Source of the DNA: Tetrastigma voinierianum
Lineage: Eukaryota > Streptophyta > Magnoliopsida > Vitales > Vitaceae
Reading direction: 5' to 3'
Length of the DNA stretch: 64,000 nucleotides
NCBI GenBank assembly: GCA_016808115.1
Contig: JAEQBH010004659.1
Location: 186,001 to 250,000, forward strand
In this document: positions 37,731 to 49,605 of the stretch, one piece after another
How positions within the stretch are numbered: the stretch's first letter is position 1
Layout of the letters: each line of letters opens with the position of its first letter
Made by a program: the position numbers and the translations under genes
The notes under the pieces: generated by a model
Seen by the model: the letters and a program-made list of their open reading frames with translations, nothing else
Told to the model about the DNA's origin: nothing
Databases searched by the model: none

Positions 37731-38835
37731 GAAGCCCGTTGATAACATCAATGTTTTCATCTGCCTCAAAAAGTTTTTCTTCTTTACCTTCTGAAATGGC
37801 AAGATCTTGAAGCAGGTCATGCATACGACAAGATTTCACCCTTCCGTCCACACTTGTATCAGCCACCTGAATCATGCTTCTTCCGGGATCACCGATAAGT
37901 AGTCTTCCCAGCTTCTCCAATGTTTCCTTTCCCCTCTTTTGTATGAATCCTTCAGCAATCCACAAGATAATCAACTTACTCGCGTTGATTTCTGAGTCCT
38001 CTGGGAAAACCCTACAATAGAGAAAACATGGCTTCAAGTGGGAGGGCAAGTTGTTATAGCTCAGAGCAAGAATTCCCAAACAAGAGTGAGGACCTTGACT
38101 TAGATGCCAATCCATGCTTTTAAGGACTTTCCTCCATGAGTCTAATCTCAGATCTTTTAGTGATAGAAGTCCTCCAAGAACAACAATTGCAAGAGGTAAA
38201 CCTTTGCATTTTTCCACAATCCCCTCTCTGAATTCCTCCAGCCCTGCCCATGTGGCTGCTGCACTTCCTACTTTGTTCAGAAATAGCTCCCAGCTTTTAT
38301 CCTCATCCAGAACTTGAAGTTTGTAGTAATCTGAACGAGCATCCACAGCAATTTGCTCATTGCGAGTAGTGATAAACACTCTGCTGCTCATATTTGATTC
38401 TGCAGGAAGATATGAGCTCAACCAGCGCCAAACATCGGTGTTCCATACATCATCAAGCACTATCAAGTACCTTTTTCCCTGGAGACTTTTATAAACCTCT
38501 TGCCCCAGCTCATGATTACCCAATTCATGTTTTTGCTTCTCCTCGAGAGTGGTGACGACGCAGTGGGTGATCCCAAGCAAAAGCTCCCGGATACTGAACC
38601 CTTGAGATATAGAAACCCAAGCACGATGGCCACCACTCCTCTCTCCATCTCCTAATCAGTTCAGGCTTCTTTTGCGCCATCCCTACTATGTTGCTTTCTT
38701 CAACACTGGGGAATTACTCGCTTCTCTTTCCAAGGTTCAGAAGAACTTGCAGTACTAGCACTGGAAAAGCTGCTCCCAGCTTCGTAAGCTCTCGGATCTT
38801 CCATGCCTTACCTCCCTTTATTAATCAAAATCTTC

Positions 38836-39249
38836 TCAAGTGTGATATTCCGCCATTTTTGTTGCTCTTCTTCTTCCTCCACCTTCTCTTTGGTGTTCCC
38901 CACAGGCAAAGGGAGAAGGACGGTGTACCCACGATAAAATCAATCTTTCTTCGCTTAGGGAGGATGAACCTGAGAAGAGACATTATACAATATAAAGAGA
39001 AAATGATCAATTTCATGTTCAAATTAAAATAGTTAAATTGTAAAAAACCCCACTTATGCTTCATTTTGTTTATATAGCAACCACGAACACCGATCCTACA
39101 CATACGATTAGATAGAGACTCACAATAATCTTCAAAACTAACTTCAGTAACATTCTTAGGAAAACCATAGACAACCAAAATTTTGAATCCATGATACCAA
39201 TACTTTTTTTTTTGCTTCTCTATAAACATGTCTGCCATCATAAATGTTC
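38836..39249 (-). other. Unrecognised open frame upstream of CNL copy B
   Basis: A minus-strand frame of 138 codons (39241-38825) with FPKNVTEVSFEDYCESLSN and CRIGVRGCY. It overlaps the broken edge of the CNL coiled coil. The sequence is more protein-like than its AT-rich surroundings, but I cannot assign a family. It may be foreign sequence joined at the breakpoint that removed the coiled coil. Confidence 0.25.
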
Positions 39250-41324
39250 ATATCATACGATTAACTTCCAAATTATATGTTAATTTCCAAATATTCTTCA
39301 TTAATAACATAATAGTACAAGAAATATTAACTTTCATATAGTAAATTCGTTATAAACTCTCGGGAGTCACCTTCAATCTCTAAGTTTGAGTAACCATTAT
39401 TCTTGGCAGCTAAAAAATCTCATCTCTTAAGGTCATGGTATTCACGGATACTTATGCTTTCATTAACTTTTCTTAACTTCTTTGCACCGCTTCTCTATCA
39501 ATGGTTTATCATAAACGTTTTATAGAAATTCAAAAGTGATTATATTAGTATTTTTTTTGTAACATGTCTCATAGTAGGTATAAAACATTTTATAATATTA
39601 AAATTATCTAAAAATGACATTTAAAATTTAATTATAAAATAGGATATCATAATAAAATCTAAATTTTTATTACAAAATATATAAATGCATATAAAAATTT
39701 ATATTAATAAAAACCTAAATAACTATTTTGATGGTTATTAAAAAAATTGAAATATTTATAGAAATATTTGAATTAATGACAAACATATATAAATAAATAT
39801 TTTTATAATTAAAAACCTAAAAATAATTATTTTTTATGATCATTAATTTTAAAATATTTACAAAAAGATTTGAATTAATGAATAAACATACATAAAAATT
39901 TATATTAATAAAACCTAAAACAATTATTTGTATGATTATGAAAAGTATTTAAAAAATATTTGAATTAATGAATAAACATATGTAAACATTTGTATTAATA
40001 AAGCTTACTATAATTATTTATATAATTATAGAAATTTTTTTAAAAAAATATCTACAAAAAAAAATTGAATTAATGATTAAAAGTATATCAGTATTATTAT
40101 GATTTTGTAAATAAAATAAATAGATATTTTAAGGATAAATAAATAGTAAGCCAGGAATATACAAAAACTAAAGTCGGTAAACAGTCGCCCATTCGCCACG
40201 TGGCCAAAACAACAACAGTTGAACATTAATCCGACTCCATTCTTATTCGCTAACTTTCTCAACTAGCCCAACCCAACCCATGCAAGTAGCGGGCCAAAAC
40301 TTTATAAATGTTAAAAAAAATTAATTTTACAAATTCTATCATTCTTCAAATAAAAAAATTAATATATAAATTTATAATAATAATTAATATATAAATAATT
40401 GAGTCTAAACAATATAATGATATTAAACAAATTTAAATAAATAAATAATGCTAGAGCACTATATATCCCTCATCTTTATTATATCAAATAATAACATGTG
40501 ACTCTACATTAGTAAGATGTACATCTTCGCTAAATTATCATCATCTATTACCTAAATTTCTTAATGTTAATCATAAAAAATTTCATTTATATTTGAATAA
40601 AAATATTTTTTCCAAAAACGATCTTAAGTATAATAAGAAATATCCTATTTGTTTTGAAAAAATTCATCTTGTTAGAAGATATAATTATATTAGAAAAAAA
40701 AATAAGTATAATTTTTGTTAATTATTTAAAATAACAATATTTTGTTATTAATACTAGTTTAAATAATAAAATTATTTAAAATATATTGATAATTTAGTTA
40801 TTAAATTAAATTAAATTTATAAACTATTACAACTTCATTTTTATCAAAAAAACATATATGATTAAATAAAGTTTAAAATGATAAATACAAAAATGAAATT
40901 ATAAATATTTAAAATAAGATTAATGGATAAATGGTAATATATTCATTATTAAACCGTAATTTGTCAGATCTAAATTCATTCCGTAATTTTCATACAAGAT
41001 TTTTTAAATATTAAATTATCATATAAATTATATTAAAAGTTATATTTAAAAATTGAAAATAAAATAGTTAAAAAAACAAAGTTTAATGTATTAATCATGT
41101 ATTATAATAATAATAATTAATATTTTTAAAACCCCTATGCTTTAAAAATAGAGATTTGACTCAATGTTAAAATCTAAATATCAAATTATCAAATTTTATA
41201 GATGAATTATTGAAAATCTCAGTTATTAAGTTAATTACTCAAAAGAATTAAATAAAAGATTACAAGCACCTGCCAACGAACAAAACCCATTTGAGCCATC
41301 ACCCCAAAATAGGGTCGGGCCAAT
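39250..41324. other. AT-rich intergenic stretch
   Basis: Very AT-rich, with a tandem repeat at 39690-40085 and no supportable gene. Confidence 0.5.
39690..40085. repeat. AT-rich tandem repeat, about 95-bp unit, 4 copies
   Basis: The phrase TTTGAATTAATGA followed by (A/-)TAAACATA recurs near 39768, 39870, 39960 and 40065, each followed by TTTATATTAATAAAA(C) and a CTAAAA(T)AATTATTT block. Copies are imperfect. Confidence 0.6.
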
Positions 41325-42426
41325 TTGACCTGGTTTTATTCAGGCCTTAAATTTTACAGCCCAACCTTCCAAAAAGTCGGATTAAAGTGAGTTAACCCAT
41401 GTGGCTCAACCCATATTACCAATTCTAACAAAAACTTTTAAAGTGTCTTTTTTAAAAAACACCTCCCAAGTATTCAAAAATACACTTTGTTTTTTTTAAA
41501 GTTTCAAAAACCTTTTTCAAAATATTATCTTTACATCTTTTTTCTATTAAAGCATTTTAGACCTTAAAAACACTTTAAAAACAATGCCATACTGGCCTCA
41601 ATGTGTTTGAGTGTTAAATAGGTCATTTTATTGCATTTCGTCAATGATATTGGTAATATATTTCAAGTCAGATTAATCTACTCAATACAAGCATTTGAGG
41701 TTAGTGAAAAATTTAGAAAAAAATGTCAACATCAAATAAAATTGGATATTAGGAACAACTCCTTGTTAAGAGCAGGAACAGGAAATTGTTACTTAAGAAA
41801 TATTAAGAGCGAATTAAATTAAAGATCTTACCTGATTTTAAGATTAGAGATTGATTATGCCCCTTCGTTGCAATCTTTCCAAATCCACTTTTCACTTTTC
41901 TGCAAAGATAAACACGATTTAATAATTCATATAAGAATTACTTGTCATTAATTTTTATTTTTATTTTTTCAAAAATACAAACAAGGGGTGGACTAGAAAT
42001 TTTTATCTATTAACTAGTTGAAATATGTTTTTGAAAGCCCTCCTTGTCATTTGACTTTTCAAAACCATGGATTCTTAGGCATAAAAGTACTTATTTCATA
42101 CGCTAAAAACGTTTTATATTTTAATAAATAAGGAGAACTAGGAAAATTTTTGATTTTAGTTTTTTCTTGTTGTTTGTTTGTTTTTGAATAACACAAAAAA
42201 CAAAAAAACATTAAATTCAAATAACAAAAAAAGTTTTCAGAAAACCAAAAATGATGTTATTTGTGTTTTCAAAAACTGTTCTCAATAACAATTTTAAAAA
42301 TTAAGAACCAAACAAGCCTAAATTTTCTAACCGGATAGATTCTTAAAATTGAAAAAAAGAAAAAATAACTTTCGTAACAAAAAAAATTGTTTGTGTGAGA
42401 ATATAACTAATTCTATTCCTCAATGC

Positions 42427-42513
<87 letters not shown>

Positions 42514-44245
42514 CAAGTTGTATGAAAATATAAAGATATGATAAATGAGTTCAAAAAATAAGACAAGAATTAGTAGTTTCACCAGGCACTTCCCCTTGTT
42601 CGTTGAACCAAATGCTCAACTTCTTAATTTTACAAAGATGAAAGCCATCTCTTTGGGTTTTTTTTTCTTTCGTAAAATCACAAGATACTTGAACTGTTAG
42701 GCTCCAAGGAAGAATAAGAAGATGAATGGCTTTCACAATCAAGGATTAAGGAGAGATCTCTTCATTTAAAAGGGGAAACATTCTTCCTCTTCTCATTCTT
42801 TTCTTTAATAGCCAAAAATAGAGGTTCCTTTCTTTACCTCAAACTCAAGCGAAGCAATGAGTTCCTATTATTTTCTTTCTTCAAACGCCCAAACTTTATT
42901 CCAAGTTTTCATATTATTTATGCTTCATACCATGACAGGTTTAATGCAGGTGTTTATCATAGCCATCTATTTATGATTTTTTGGAAAATATAAAATCTAT
43001 AAGAAATTACTCAGTACCATATTTGTAATGACTAATGAGTCCTAGGGATTCCTTTCAAAAGCTCGAGGTCCATGCCTCTTTGAGCCCAACCCCCTTGATG
43101 TGTTAAAGCTCGGTTCGAGCCCGTTTTTAAAAGGGTCGGGCTATGAGCTTCATTTTATGCTCGGCCCGCGGGCCCATAGACTCGCTCCCTATCTTTTTGT
43201 TATTTTTTTGAAGAGATGTTATTTTTTTTTTAAATATATAATGTACTTCTATTTATAATATATATTTAGTTAAAAGTTTATAATATAAGTTAAATAAAGG
43301 TGCAACTTATTTGATGCATTAAATATTAAGGTAGAGGGAACTATCAAACATGCAAGTGAGATGATTGGGGTCTCTTCTAGCTTAACTTGTGGTTTCAAGT
43401 TCAAGCCTTAAGAATGCAGCTATGTTCTGTGGTAGAGCTTTACCGTTCTTGTGGTTCTTCCCGACTCGTATGAGAATTAGTCTAGGTGTGGTATGGCTTA
43501 GAAGCTCATTTCGTGTGTACATGAGCCCATTCAGAACACCTCATGGTCTGATAAAAAAAAAAAAATTAAAGCTAGAGGGAGGGTTCAAGTAAAAAATACT
43601 AGTATTAATACTTTGACCCGCCAAGTAGAGGTAGGCATATGGGCTGAGCCTAGTGGACTAGAGTGGAATGGTCCCACTTCGCCACAGCTTGAAAATTTAG
43701 CTGCTCAATCCCAAATAAGCTCCTCAGAACACGCTGCACAAGCAACTCGATCGACCCAATTCTTTTTAAAATTTTAAATGATTAATATAGACACGGTTTA
43801 AAATGTCGGGATATATCGGTTATTAGTAACAATGGATACGATATCGTGGACCGATAATCTTATCACATTACATCATTTTTATTGTTTTCATATTCATCAT
43901 TTAAAATCTTCAAAAAATAAATAATTAGTAAAATTATAATATTTTATAAATTACTATTAATTGATAAGATAAAGTATTAATATATTTTTAATTATAAATT
44001 AATAAATAAATATACTTATAATAATAACAATAATTTATTTTTAATGGATAAATTTCTAATAATATATATTTAAAATTTTAATATTATAATTACTTATTTT
44101 CATGATAATTTTTAAAAAAGATAATATTATTTGATTTTTTTAAATAAAACCTAATATACACAATTTATTTTTAATTACAATTTTTACCAATATATTGTGG
44201 CACCTCAATATTATAAATTATTTTCTATCTGATGATAACTGATGA
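41325..44245. repeat. Segmental duplication, copy 2 (left part)
   Basis: Collinear with 9640-12500 (see there). It is cut at 44246 by the Tat-type gypsy element; the duplicated sequence resumes at 55891. Contains the longer (AT)n at 42427-42512 and a decayed MITE-like element at about 42120-42330. Confidence 0.8.
42427..42512. repeat. (AT)n microsatellite, copy 2
   Basis: Roughly 43 AT units with one TG interruption. Orthologous in position to 10749-10807. Confidence 0.95.
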
Positions 44246-44866
44246 TGTTTCGCCAAACTGGGATCTAGGCCTCGCACAGGTCGTTAGGCCTAACTCGGAT
44301 CGTTGCTGGGGCTCGGGTCCACCGCCACCCAAGGCTGACTCCTCTCGCAAAACAAAGCAGCCAGCTGAGTGGTCGGCGGGGCTTCGCTCGTGGCCGCCTC
44401 CGATGCCTAAGCCGGCCTCCTCCCGAGAAAAGATAGACTACTTAGAGGGCGGTTTTATGCATCTTTCACCGGTGCGACCTCGATATTTATAGTACATGTT
44501 TTTCTCCCAATTGGATGGTGGTAAGGATTCCTTCCCATCGATGGGATATCTTTTGCCTTTATCTGATAATTAAGGGATAATGAGGGAGCAAAGTATCGGT
44601 GAATTATCCTTCTTCCCTTACTGGTGAGATTCGGTTTGATTTATAGGATAAGTTGTTATTGGGAATTATCTTACTTCCCTTACGGGTGAGATTTAGTTTG
44701 ATTTACTAGACCTGGGCTTTTCGGATTGTCCATACTACTGGCCCTTGGGGCGAACAAGCCAAGCTCCCGTTTTAGGCCGACGCCAGGGGGCTCGGGCGTT
44801 TCACTAGGCTTGCCTTTTCCTTGGGCTTGGCAAGTGGGCCTGCGCGCCTATTTTTAAACCCTATCA
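44246..44866 (-). repeat. Tat element 3' LTR
   Basis: Aligns with 55312-55890 through GAAAAGATAGA, TTATAGTACATGTTTTTC, GAGATTCGGTTTGATTTATAG, and GCCTATTTTTAAA. It is bounded on the inner side by the purine tract read on the minus strand as GGGCTGGGGGGCAAT, then TGATAGGG. Confidence 0.85.
44485..44491 (-). promoter_or_regulatory. LTR TATA box (3' LTR)
   Basis: On the minus strand it reads ACTATAAATA. Conserved in the other LTR at 55536-55542, which would drive the element. Confidence 0.55.
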
Positions 44867-44881
44867 ATTGCCCCCCAGCCC
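44867..44881 (-). promoter_or_regulatory. Polypurine tract of the Tat element
   Basis: On the minus strand, GGGCTGGGGGGCAAT directly precedes the LTR start TGATAGGG. This is the usual primer for second-strand DNA synthesis. Confidence 0.7.
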
Positions 44882-45439
44882 TTGTGTACGGCGAGCGTGT
44901 GCAAGGGCTGTATCGTTTCTTGAATCGCGACTTCCACGTGTTTGCTCGTGGTTGGCCTGTTAGGCTCGTCGCTTCATGTCCCGTGATAATGATGACTTTT
45001 CGGGCCAGGCCCATTTCTTCCAGCTCTTTCCGGGCTTCTTCGAGAACATCCTCCGACCGTCCTCGCCTCAGGTTTCCTGGTCTCTAAGCCTTGCGGTTTC
45101 CTTCACAGTTCAAGCCCCTTTCCTTATTCGCTTTCACCTTCCACGCAGTTCCTTCGCTGCTGCGGATACTCGCTGGAGGTAACCTTTCGCTTGCCCAAAG
45201 GATTGGCGCGTCTTTCTTCCTTCGTGTCTTTTCGGAAGTTAACATAGAAACGCTGTGGCTAGCTTGGTTAGGTCTTGTTCCTATTATCTGTTCTTCTCAT
45301 GGGTCCGGCTGCCTTCTTCTTTGGCAAGATATGGGCATCTCCTCTCGTTGTCTCCAATCAAGGGACAGTGGCACCTGAGACAGTTTAACCGGGGTCGTTG
45401 TTTGAAACGCCCCGGGGGAACCCCCTTTTGCCTTGGACA

Positions 45440-47597
45440 AGGGCAGTGAAAATGACGATGAATAATCTGGTGGATCGAACATTCAAGTCAACGGGCACGC
45501 TCCGGGTGCTGGACCTAGCGTGAGTCGAACCTTTATATGTGAGACTTTCGCGAGGCGCATAGCCCCCGTGTCCGTGTCTGATCTCTCCCCGACATTTTCA
45601 CCCTCCTATGTCCACAAGTACCCAAGATGGTGTGTGTTTCTTCTCGAGGTGGCCTTCAACAATGGCCTTGTTTCCCTTTTGCACCCCCTTTATAAATGGG
45701 TCTCAAGAACATTTCAACGTCTCCGCCCTTCTCAACTTCGCCCAATCCCTCCTGGCATTCTCGTCATCATGGTTTTCTTCAGTGGACAAGTGGCTTCGTG
45801 TTCCCAAGTATTGCTTTGTTCCCGGGATCTTTTTAGTGTGAAAAGCAGTCACGAGGGCTTCCTTTATCTATCTAAGCGTGCCAACGCTCCTCTGATTATC
45901 TCGGATCTCCCATCCTCCCATAGACTTTGGAAGGAGCGTTACTTTTTCGTTAGTGGCCGCAGTTGGGAGTACGATCCCTTTGATAAGGATGATACCCTAG
46001 GCGCTCCGTCGCCCTCGCATCCACACCCCCGAGAATCTACATGAGCACGCCGCTTAGGCTTGATATAGCCGCGTGAGTTGCGCTGCGTCTCTAACTCGCA
46101 TCGGTCGCGCGCCTTCGTATCCGCTTCCACCCACTCAAGACAAAGTCATAAAGCTGAGTCGGGCCGAGTGTCCGCCGCGCGCCTACTCCTGGAGCTTTCA
46201 TCAAGTCGGATATTCCGTGGATCTGCCCGAGGTCCTCCCCGCCCCACGCCAGACCTACTCCTCCCTCCGTTATGAAGTTTTCTCACGAAGGGCCTCCCGT
46301 TGTTAAGCCCACTAAGGGAGAACTTTTGGCTCAAGTGGAGACGTTGTCCAGGAGGTCCCGGAGTGTGAAGCGGAAAACTCTGTAGTCTCCCGCGATAGTG
46401 GTCGCCCTGGGTCTCCGGGTAAAGTCCCAAAGCTAGGGACATCTCTTCCCTGTCTTCTACCCCCTCGTCCGGTGCTAGTGGCAAGGCTCGCGCTCCGGCC
46501 GAGGTTCTGGGGGCCTCGAAGCTCGCAGCCTCGCCCCGGGTTCTCGCCGTAGCCAAAGACTCCTAGCACGTCGAGCCCCACTCGAGGTCATGCTTATCAC
46601 CGCTATCCCCTTACGTAGCTATAGGTTTCCTTCTTCTCGAGGGCGAAGAGTTGAGAGGAAACCCTCCGGTCGACGAGATGGCACCTTCGTCTTCAATGCC
46701 GAGCCAGGCTGGCGCGGCCCTTCCATCCTCGTAGAATCTCGACCTCAAGAGGCTCCGTGCCCTCGCGGCTGAGGAGGCCTTGGCTTTCATTCCTCTAGGT
46801 CACTCAGAAGTTCCCGCGCTCGTTGTGTCCGCATCTTGGCTCGAAGCCATGGTGTTGACTTTAAGTCAGGGCATCTGGGGCAGTGGCTACCATTCAAGAA
46901 GCCAACACAAAAGGCCGACTGAATCAGGCCACGCAGCCATTGCTGTTTACAAAGAGAGGGTGACTGCTCTTGTTTCTGAGCAAGCTGAGCTGCAAGATCG
47001 AGTGCAGAATATGACGGAGGAGGCCGTGAAGCTCAAATCCGATATGAGGCATACCATGACGACGCTAGCGCGGGCTGAGAGTAGGGAAGAAAAGGCTCGA
47101 GATAGCCTAAAAGTAGTCGAGGTCGAGCTTCGGGAAGTTAGGGACGGGCTGCAGGCTGCCTAGGATGACCTGTATGAGGCCAGGGATAGGCTACAGGCTG
47201 CCTAGATGACCCGTCGGGAGTCGCGACGTAGCCGCATCGTCCCGTAATGAGCCGGGCAACAGTGTATCACGGCAAATGAGACGAGCCGCGAACAAAGCAA
47301 ACGCTTGATTGAGCCCATCGAGAAGCTTCGAGGCTGCAAGCTCTATTGAACGCCTGACCGAGGAGTGCCATGGAAGCGCGGTGGTGGACCTACGCAGGCA
47401 AGAAAAATCTGGTCGCTCAAAGGACGGTTATAACGAAGCTCAGGGATGAGGCCTGCACCCAATGGGCTTCTGGATGGCTTGCCTTTCAAAGGAAGGCTGC
47501 TAATGCCTACCCGGGCTTGAACCTCAACTTTGATATCCATAGTGACGAGGAGGCGAAAGAGTCCTTTCTCAAGCAGACCGGCCTCCTGAGGAGCTGA
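45440..47597 (+). pseudogene. Antisense accessory gene (aORF) of the Tat element, plant-transposon-protein type
   Basis: It runs opposite to gag-pol. The N-terminal region (about 45600-45960, two frames) has the pattern of the putative plant transposon protein domain: FLLEVAFNNGLV, then SQLRP, then GFLYLSKRANAPLII and WKERYFFVSG. A proline/basic linker follows (46030-46760, broken). The C-terminal part is coiled coil (about 46930-47160: LVSEQAELQDRVQNMTEEAV and on) and ends with GWLAFQRKA and an acidic SDEEAKESF tail before TGA at 47597. A T-run and CAATGAATA poly(A)-like signal follow by about 47740. Such antisense ORFs are known in Tat-lineage elements; their role is unknown. Frameshifts near 45690 and 46050, and stops at 47161, break this copy. 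Confidence 0.7.
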
Positions 47598-47789
47598 AAC
47601 ACCGGCTGGAGGCCCGCCTCCCCTTCTTTCGCTTCGCCTCCTCTACGCCCGAACTCCTCCGTATAGCTTCGCTTGTTTTTTTTTTTTTTATTGGGCTTCG
47701 TGCCCGGGACTTATGTAATATTGTTCTCAATGAATACCTCATTTTCTATCTCGTCGCTTTCACCTCTAATTGCGTTCCTTTTGCTGTTC

Positions 47790-49050
47790 TGCCTGAACTG
47801 ATCTGGCTCCTGGGTTACGACGCCTCAGTTGAACGGCTGAGCTCTTCAAACTGGGCCGCTGGTGCTTCATGGGTTAACTTTGCCTGAGCCGAACCGCTCA
47901 TGGCTTCACCACTGAAGGCCGAAAGGCCAGCTCCTCCAAACCGAGCCGCTGAGGCTCCCCGGCTAACCGCTTGAGCCGAATTGGCTCCCCTCGCTGTATC
48001 ACGGCCCGAGCCGAGCGGGCCTGAGCTCCTCAAAACTAAGCCACCGAGGCTTCAGAGGCCGATCCGCTCTGCCGAACCGGCCTTGGGCTGCATGGCCCGA
48101 GTCAGCAGTCGAGCTCGTCAAACCGAGCCGCTAAGGCCCCGTCAACCGCCCGAGCCGAACTGGCTCTTGGGCTACATGACCTGAGTTGAGCAGTCGAGCT
48201 CATCAAAATTGAGTTGCTGAGGCTCCCTGGGCTAACTACTTGAGCTGAATTGGCTCTTGGGCTGCGTGGCCTAAGTTGAATAATTGAGCTCACAAACCGA
48301 GCCAAGCCGAGGCCCGGGCTGATCTATCTAAGTCAACCGATCTCGGGCCGCATGGCTTGAGCTGGAGCGCCTGAGCTCTTCAATACCGAGCCGCTGAGGC
48401 TTCGTGTGGGCCGATCCTCGCCGAGCCGAACCGGCTCTTGGGCTACTCCGGCCTTGCTGAGCAAACTTGAGCTCTTCAAAATCAGTTGTTAAGCCCCGGG
48501 CGCTGTGGCCTTCGAGATGCGCCTTCCAAACCGAGCCGCCGGGCTCCCCGGGCGCGCGAGGCCTCGAGCCGCTGGGTCCCGCTGCCGAGCCGCTGGGCTC
48601 CCGGGCGCCGAGGCCTTCCCCGAAGCCGTTAAACCGCGAACCGAGCCTCGGCCAGCCCCCGGCGACCAGGCCTTCTCGAGTCATAAGCTCGCAACCGAGT
48701 TGCCGGATTCCCGGGCGCCCGAGGCCTTCCCGAGCCGAACCCGGCTCCTAGGCTACAAGGCCTCAGCCGAGCTGCTTTGCAAATTGAGTTGCTGGGCTCT
48801 GGGCGCTGAGGCCTTCCTAAGTCGTTGCTCGCAAACCAGGGCCGCCGAGCCTTCGCTGGCCGATCTCCGGGCCCCAGCCGAGCCGGCCCCGGGCTACCCG
48901 GCCTTACGGAGCGCCTGAGCTCTTCAAACCGGGCCGTCGAGCTCGTGGGCTGATTCACCCGGTCAGCCGGCTCCTAGGCTACTCCGGCCTTAGTCGAGTA
49001 GTCGAGCTCTTCAAACCGGGCCGCTGAGGCCCGCTTTGACTTCCACTTGA
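47790..49050. repeat. 88-bp tandem repeat array inside the Tat element
   Basis: A GAGCTC(T/C)TCAAA(A/C)CGAGCCGCTGAGG-like phrase recurs at about 47838, 47926, 48022, 48109, 48194, 48283, 48371 and 48467, and again at 48918 and 49003. Spacing is 85-96 bases. The middle (48520-48900) is a more degenerate, GC-richer variant. Each unit also has a CCGAACCGGCTC(TTGGGCT) phrase. There are roughly 13-14 units. The long open frames over it on both strands come from composition. Confidence 0.85.
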
Positions 49051-49433
49051 GAGACGCAAGGCCTTTAATGCCGGGTTCATGGAGAATTGAAACGACCGCT
49101 GCTAGCTTCCGAAAGTGCCTCCACCTCCTTATAAATGGCGTCTTCTTCGCTATGGAGCCCCTACTTCGAACCTTCTTCCCTTTTTAGGGCGTAACTGGAA
49201 TCTGCGCGTGATGAAGCGTCTAGGCTTGGTCGTCTTTGCAAGGGATCCGCCTAGGGATTCCGGGGCCGGCGGCCTCGGCTTCTCGACCGTCCACCGCTCT
49301 CAGGGAGTTATGTTTTCCTATTTTCCCTCAGGAGTTATGTTATTCCCTTAGCCCCCGTCCCGATGACCTAATCGTGCTAGGGAATGCATCCGCAGAGGGC
49401 GGTGTACTTTAAAGAAGAACTTTTTTAGTACCG

Positions 49434-49605
49434 CTTTCTCTATTTTCTCCTCTTCTTTCTCTTCTCTGGGCCTCTTTCACACTCTCTTCCTCTCTTTCCT
49501 TCTCCTTCTCCTTCTCTCTTTTCCATCTCTTTTTCCCCTTTCCTTTTCGCGCACTCCCTCTTCCCTCTCTCTTTTCCCTCTCTCTTTATCTCTTTCTCTC
49601 TTTGA
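49434..49605. repeat. Pyrimidine-rich tract
   Basis: About 170 bases of CTCTTTC-type sequence on the plus strand, purine-rich on the element's coding strand. It lies between the repeat array and the end of pol. Confidence 0.7.

Larger units (their letters stand above)
31015..38835 (-). pseudogene. CNL resistance gene copy B, interrupted by a hAT element and lacking the P-loop
   Basis: Minus-strand CNL. A continuous frame of 286 codons (38580-37723) carries kinase-2 LIVLDDVW (about 38466-38443), RNBS-B SRVFITTRN, GLPLA (38203-38189), RNBS-D CFLYCRVFPED, and MHDLLQDLA (about 37822-37796). It then reaches the LRR start at LPTS, where the 32205-37722 element is inserted. LRRs resume in frame at 32196 (VRRLIIN, PKLLRVLHV, LIHLKY) and continue with losses to about 31015 (SLEGLFQSVSQLTGLQNLKL; YLPNLIQLKLYQT; LGRLPNLRILIL). 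Upstream, the sequence jumps from VVAIV to AWVSIS at about 38623, so the P-loop region (80-90 bases compared with copy A) is deleted. The coiled coil is mostly gone beyond about 38835. It cannot bind ATP in the usual way. Confidence 0.85.

Noticed and set aside
42343..42582. Open frame with an Ile-Tyr repeat
   Set aside because: Translation of the (AT)n microsatellite.
45091..45482. Open frames between the Tat 3' LTR and the antisense gene
   Set aside because: They might be a 5' untranslated leader of the antisense gene, but no conserved protein pattern is visible and frames do not join it cleanly.
47815..48958. Long open frames on both strands with Arg/Ser/Pro/Gly-rich sequence
   Set aside because: They coincide with the 88-bp tandem array; the periodic GC-rich sequence has few stops in any frame.
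47790..49050. CRISPR-like array
   Set aside because: Repeats are contiguous imperfect 88-bp units without unique spacers, in a plant retrotransposon.
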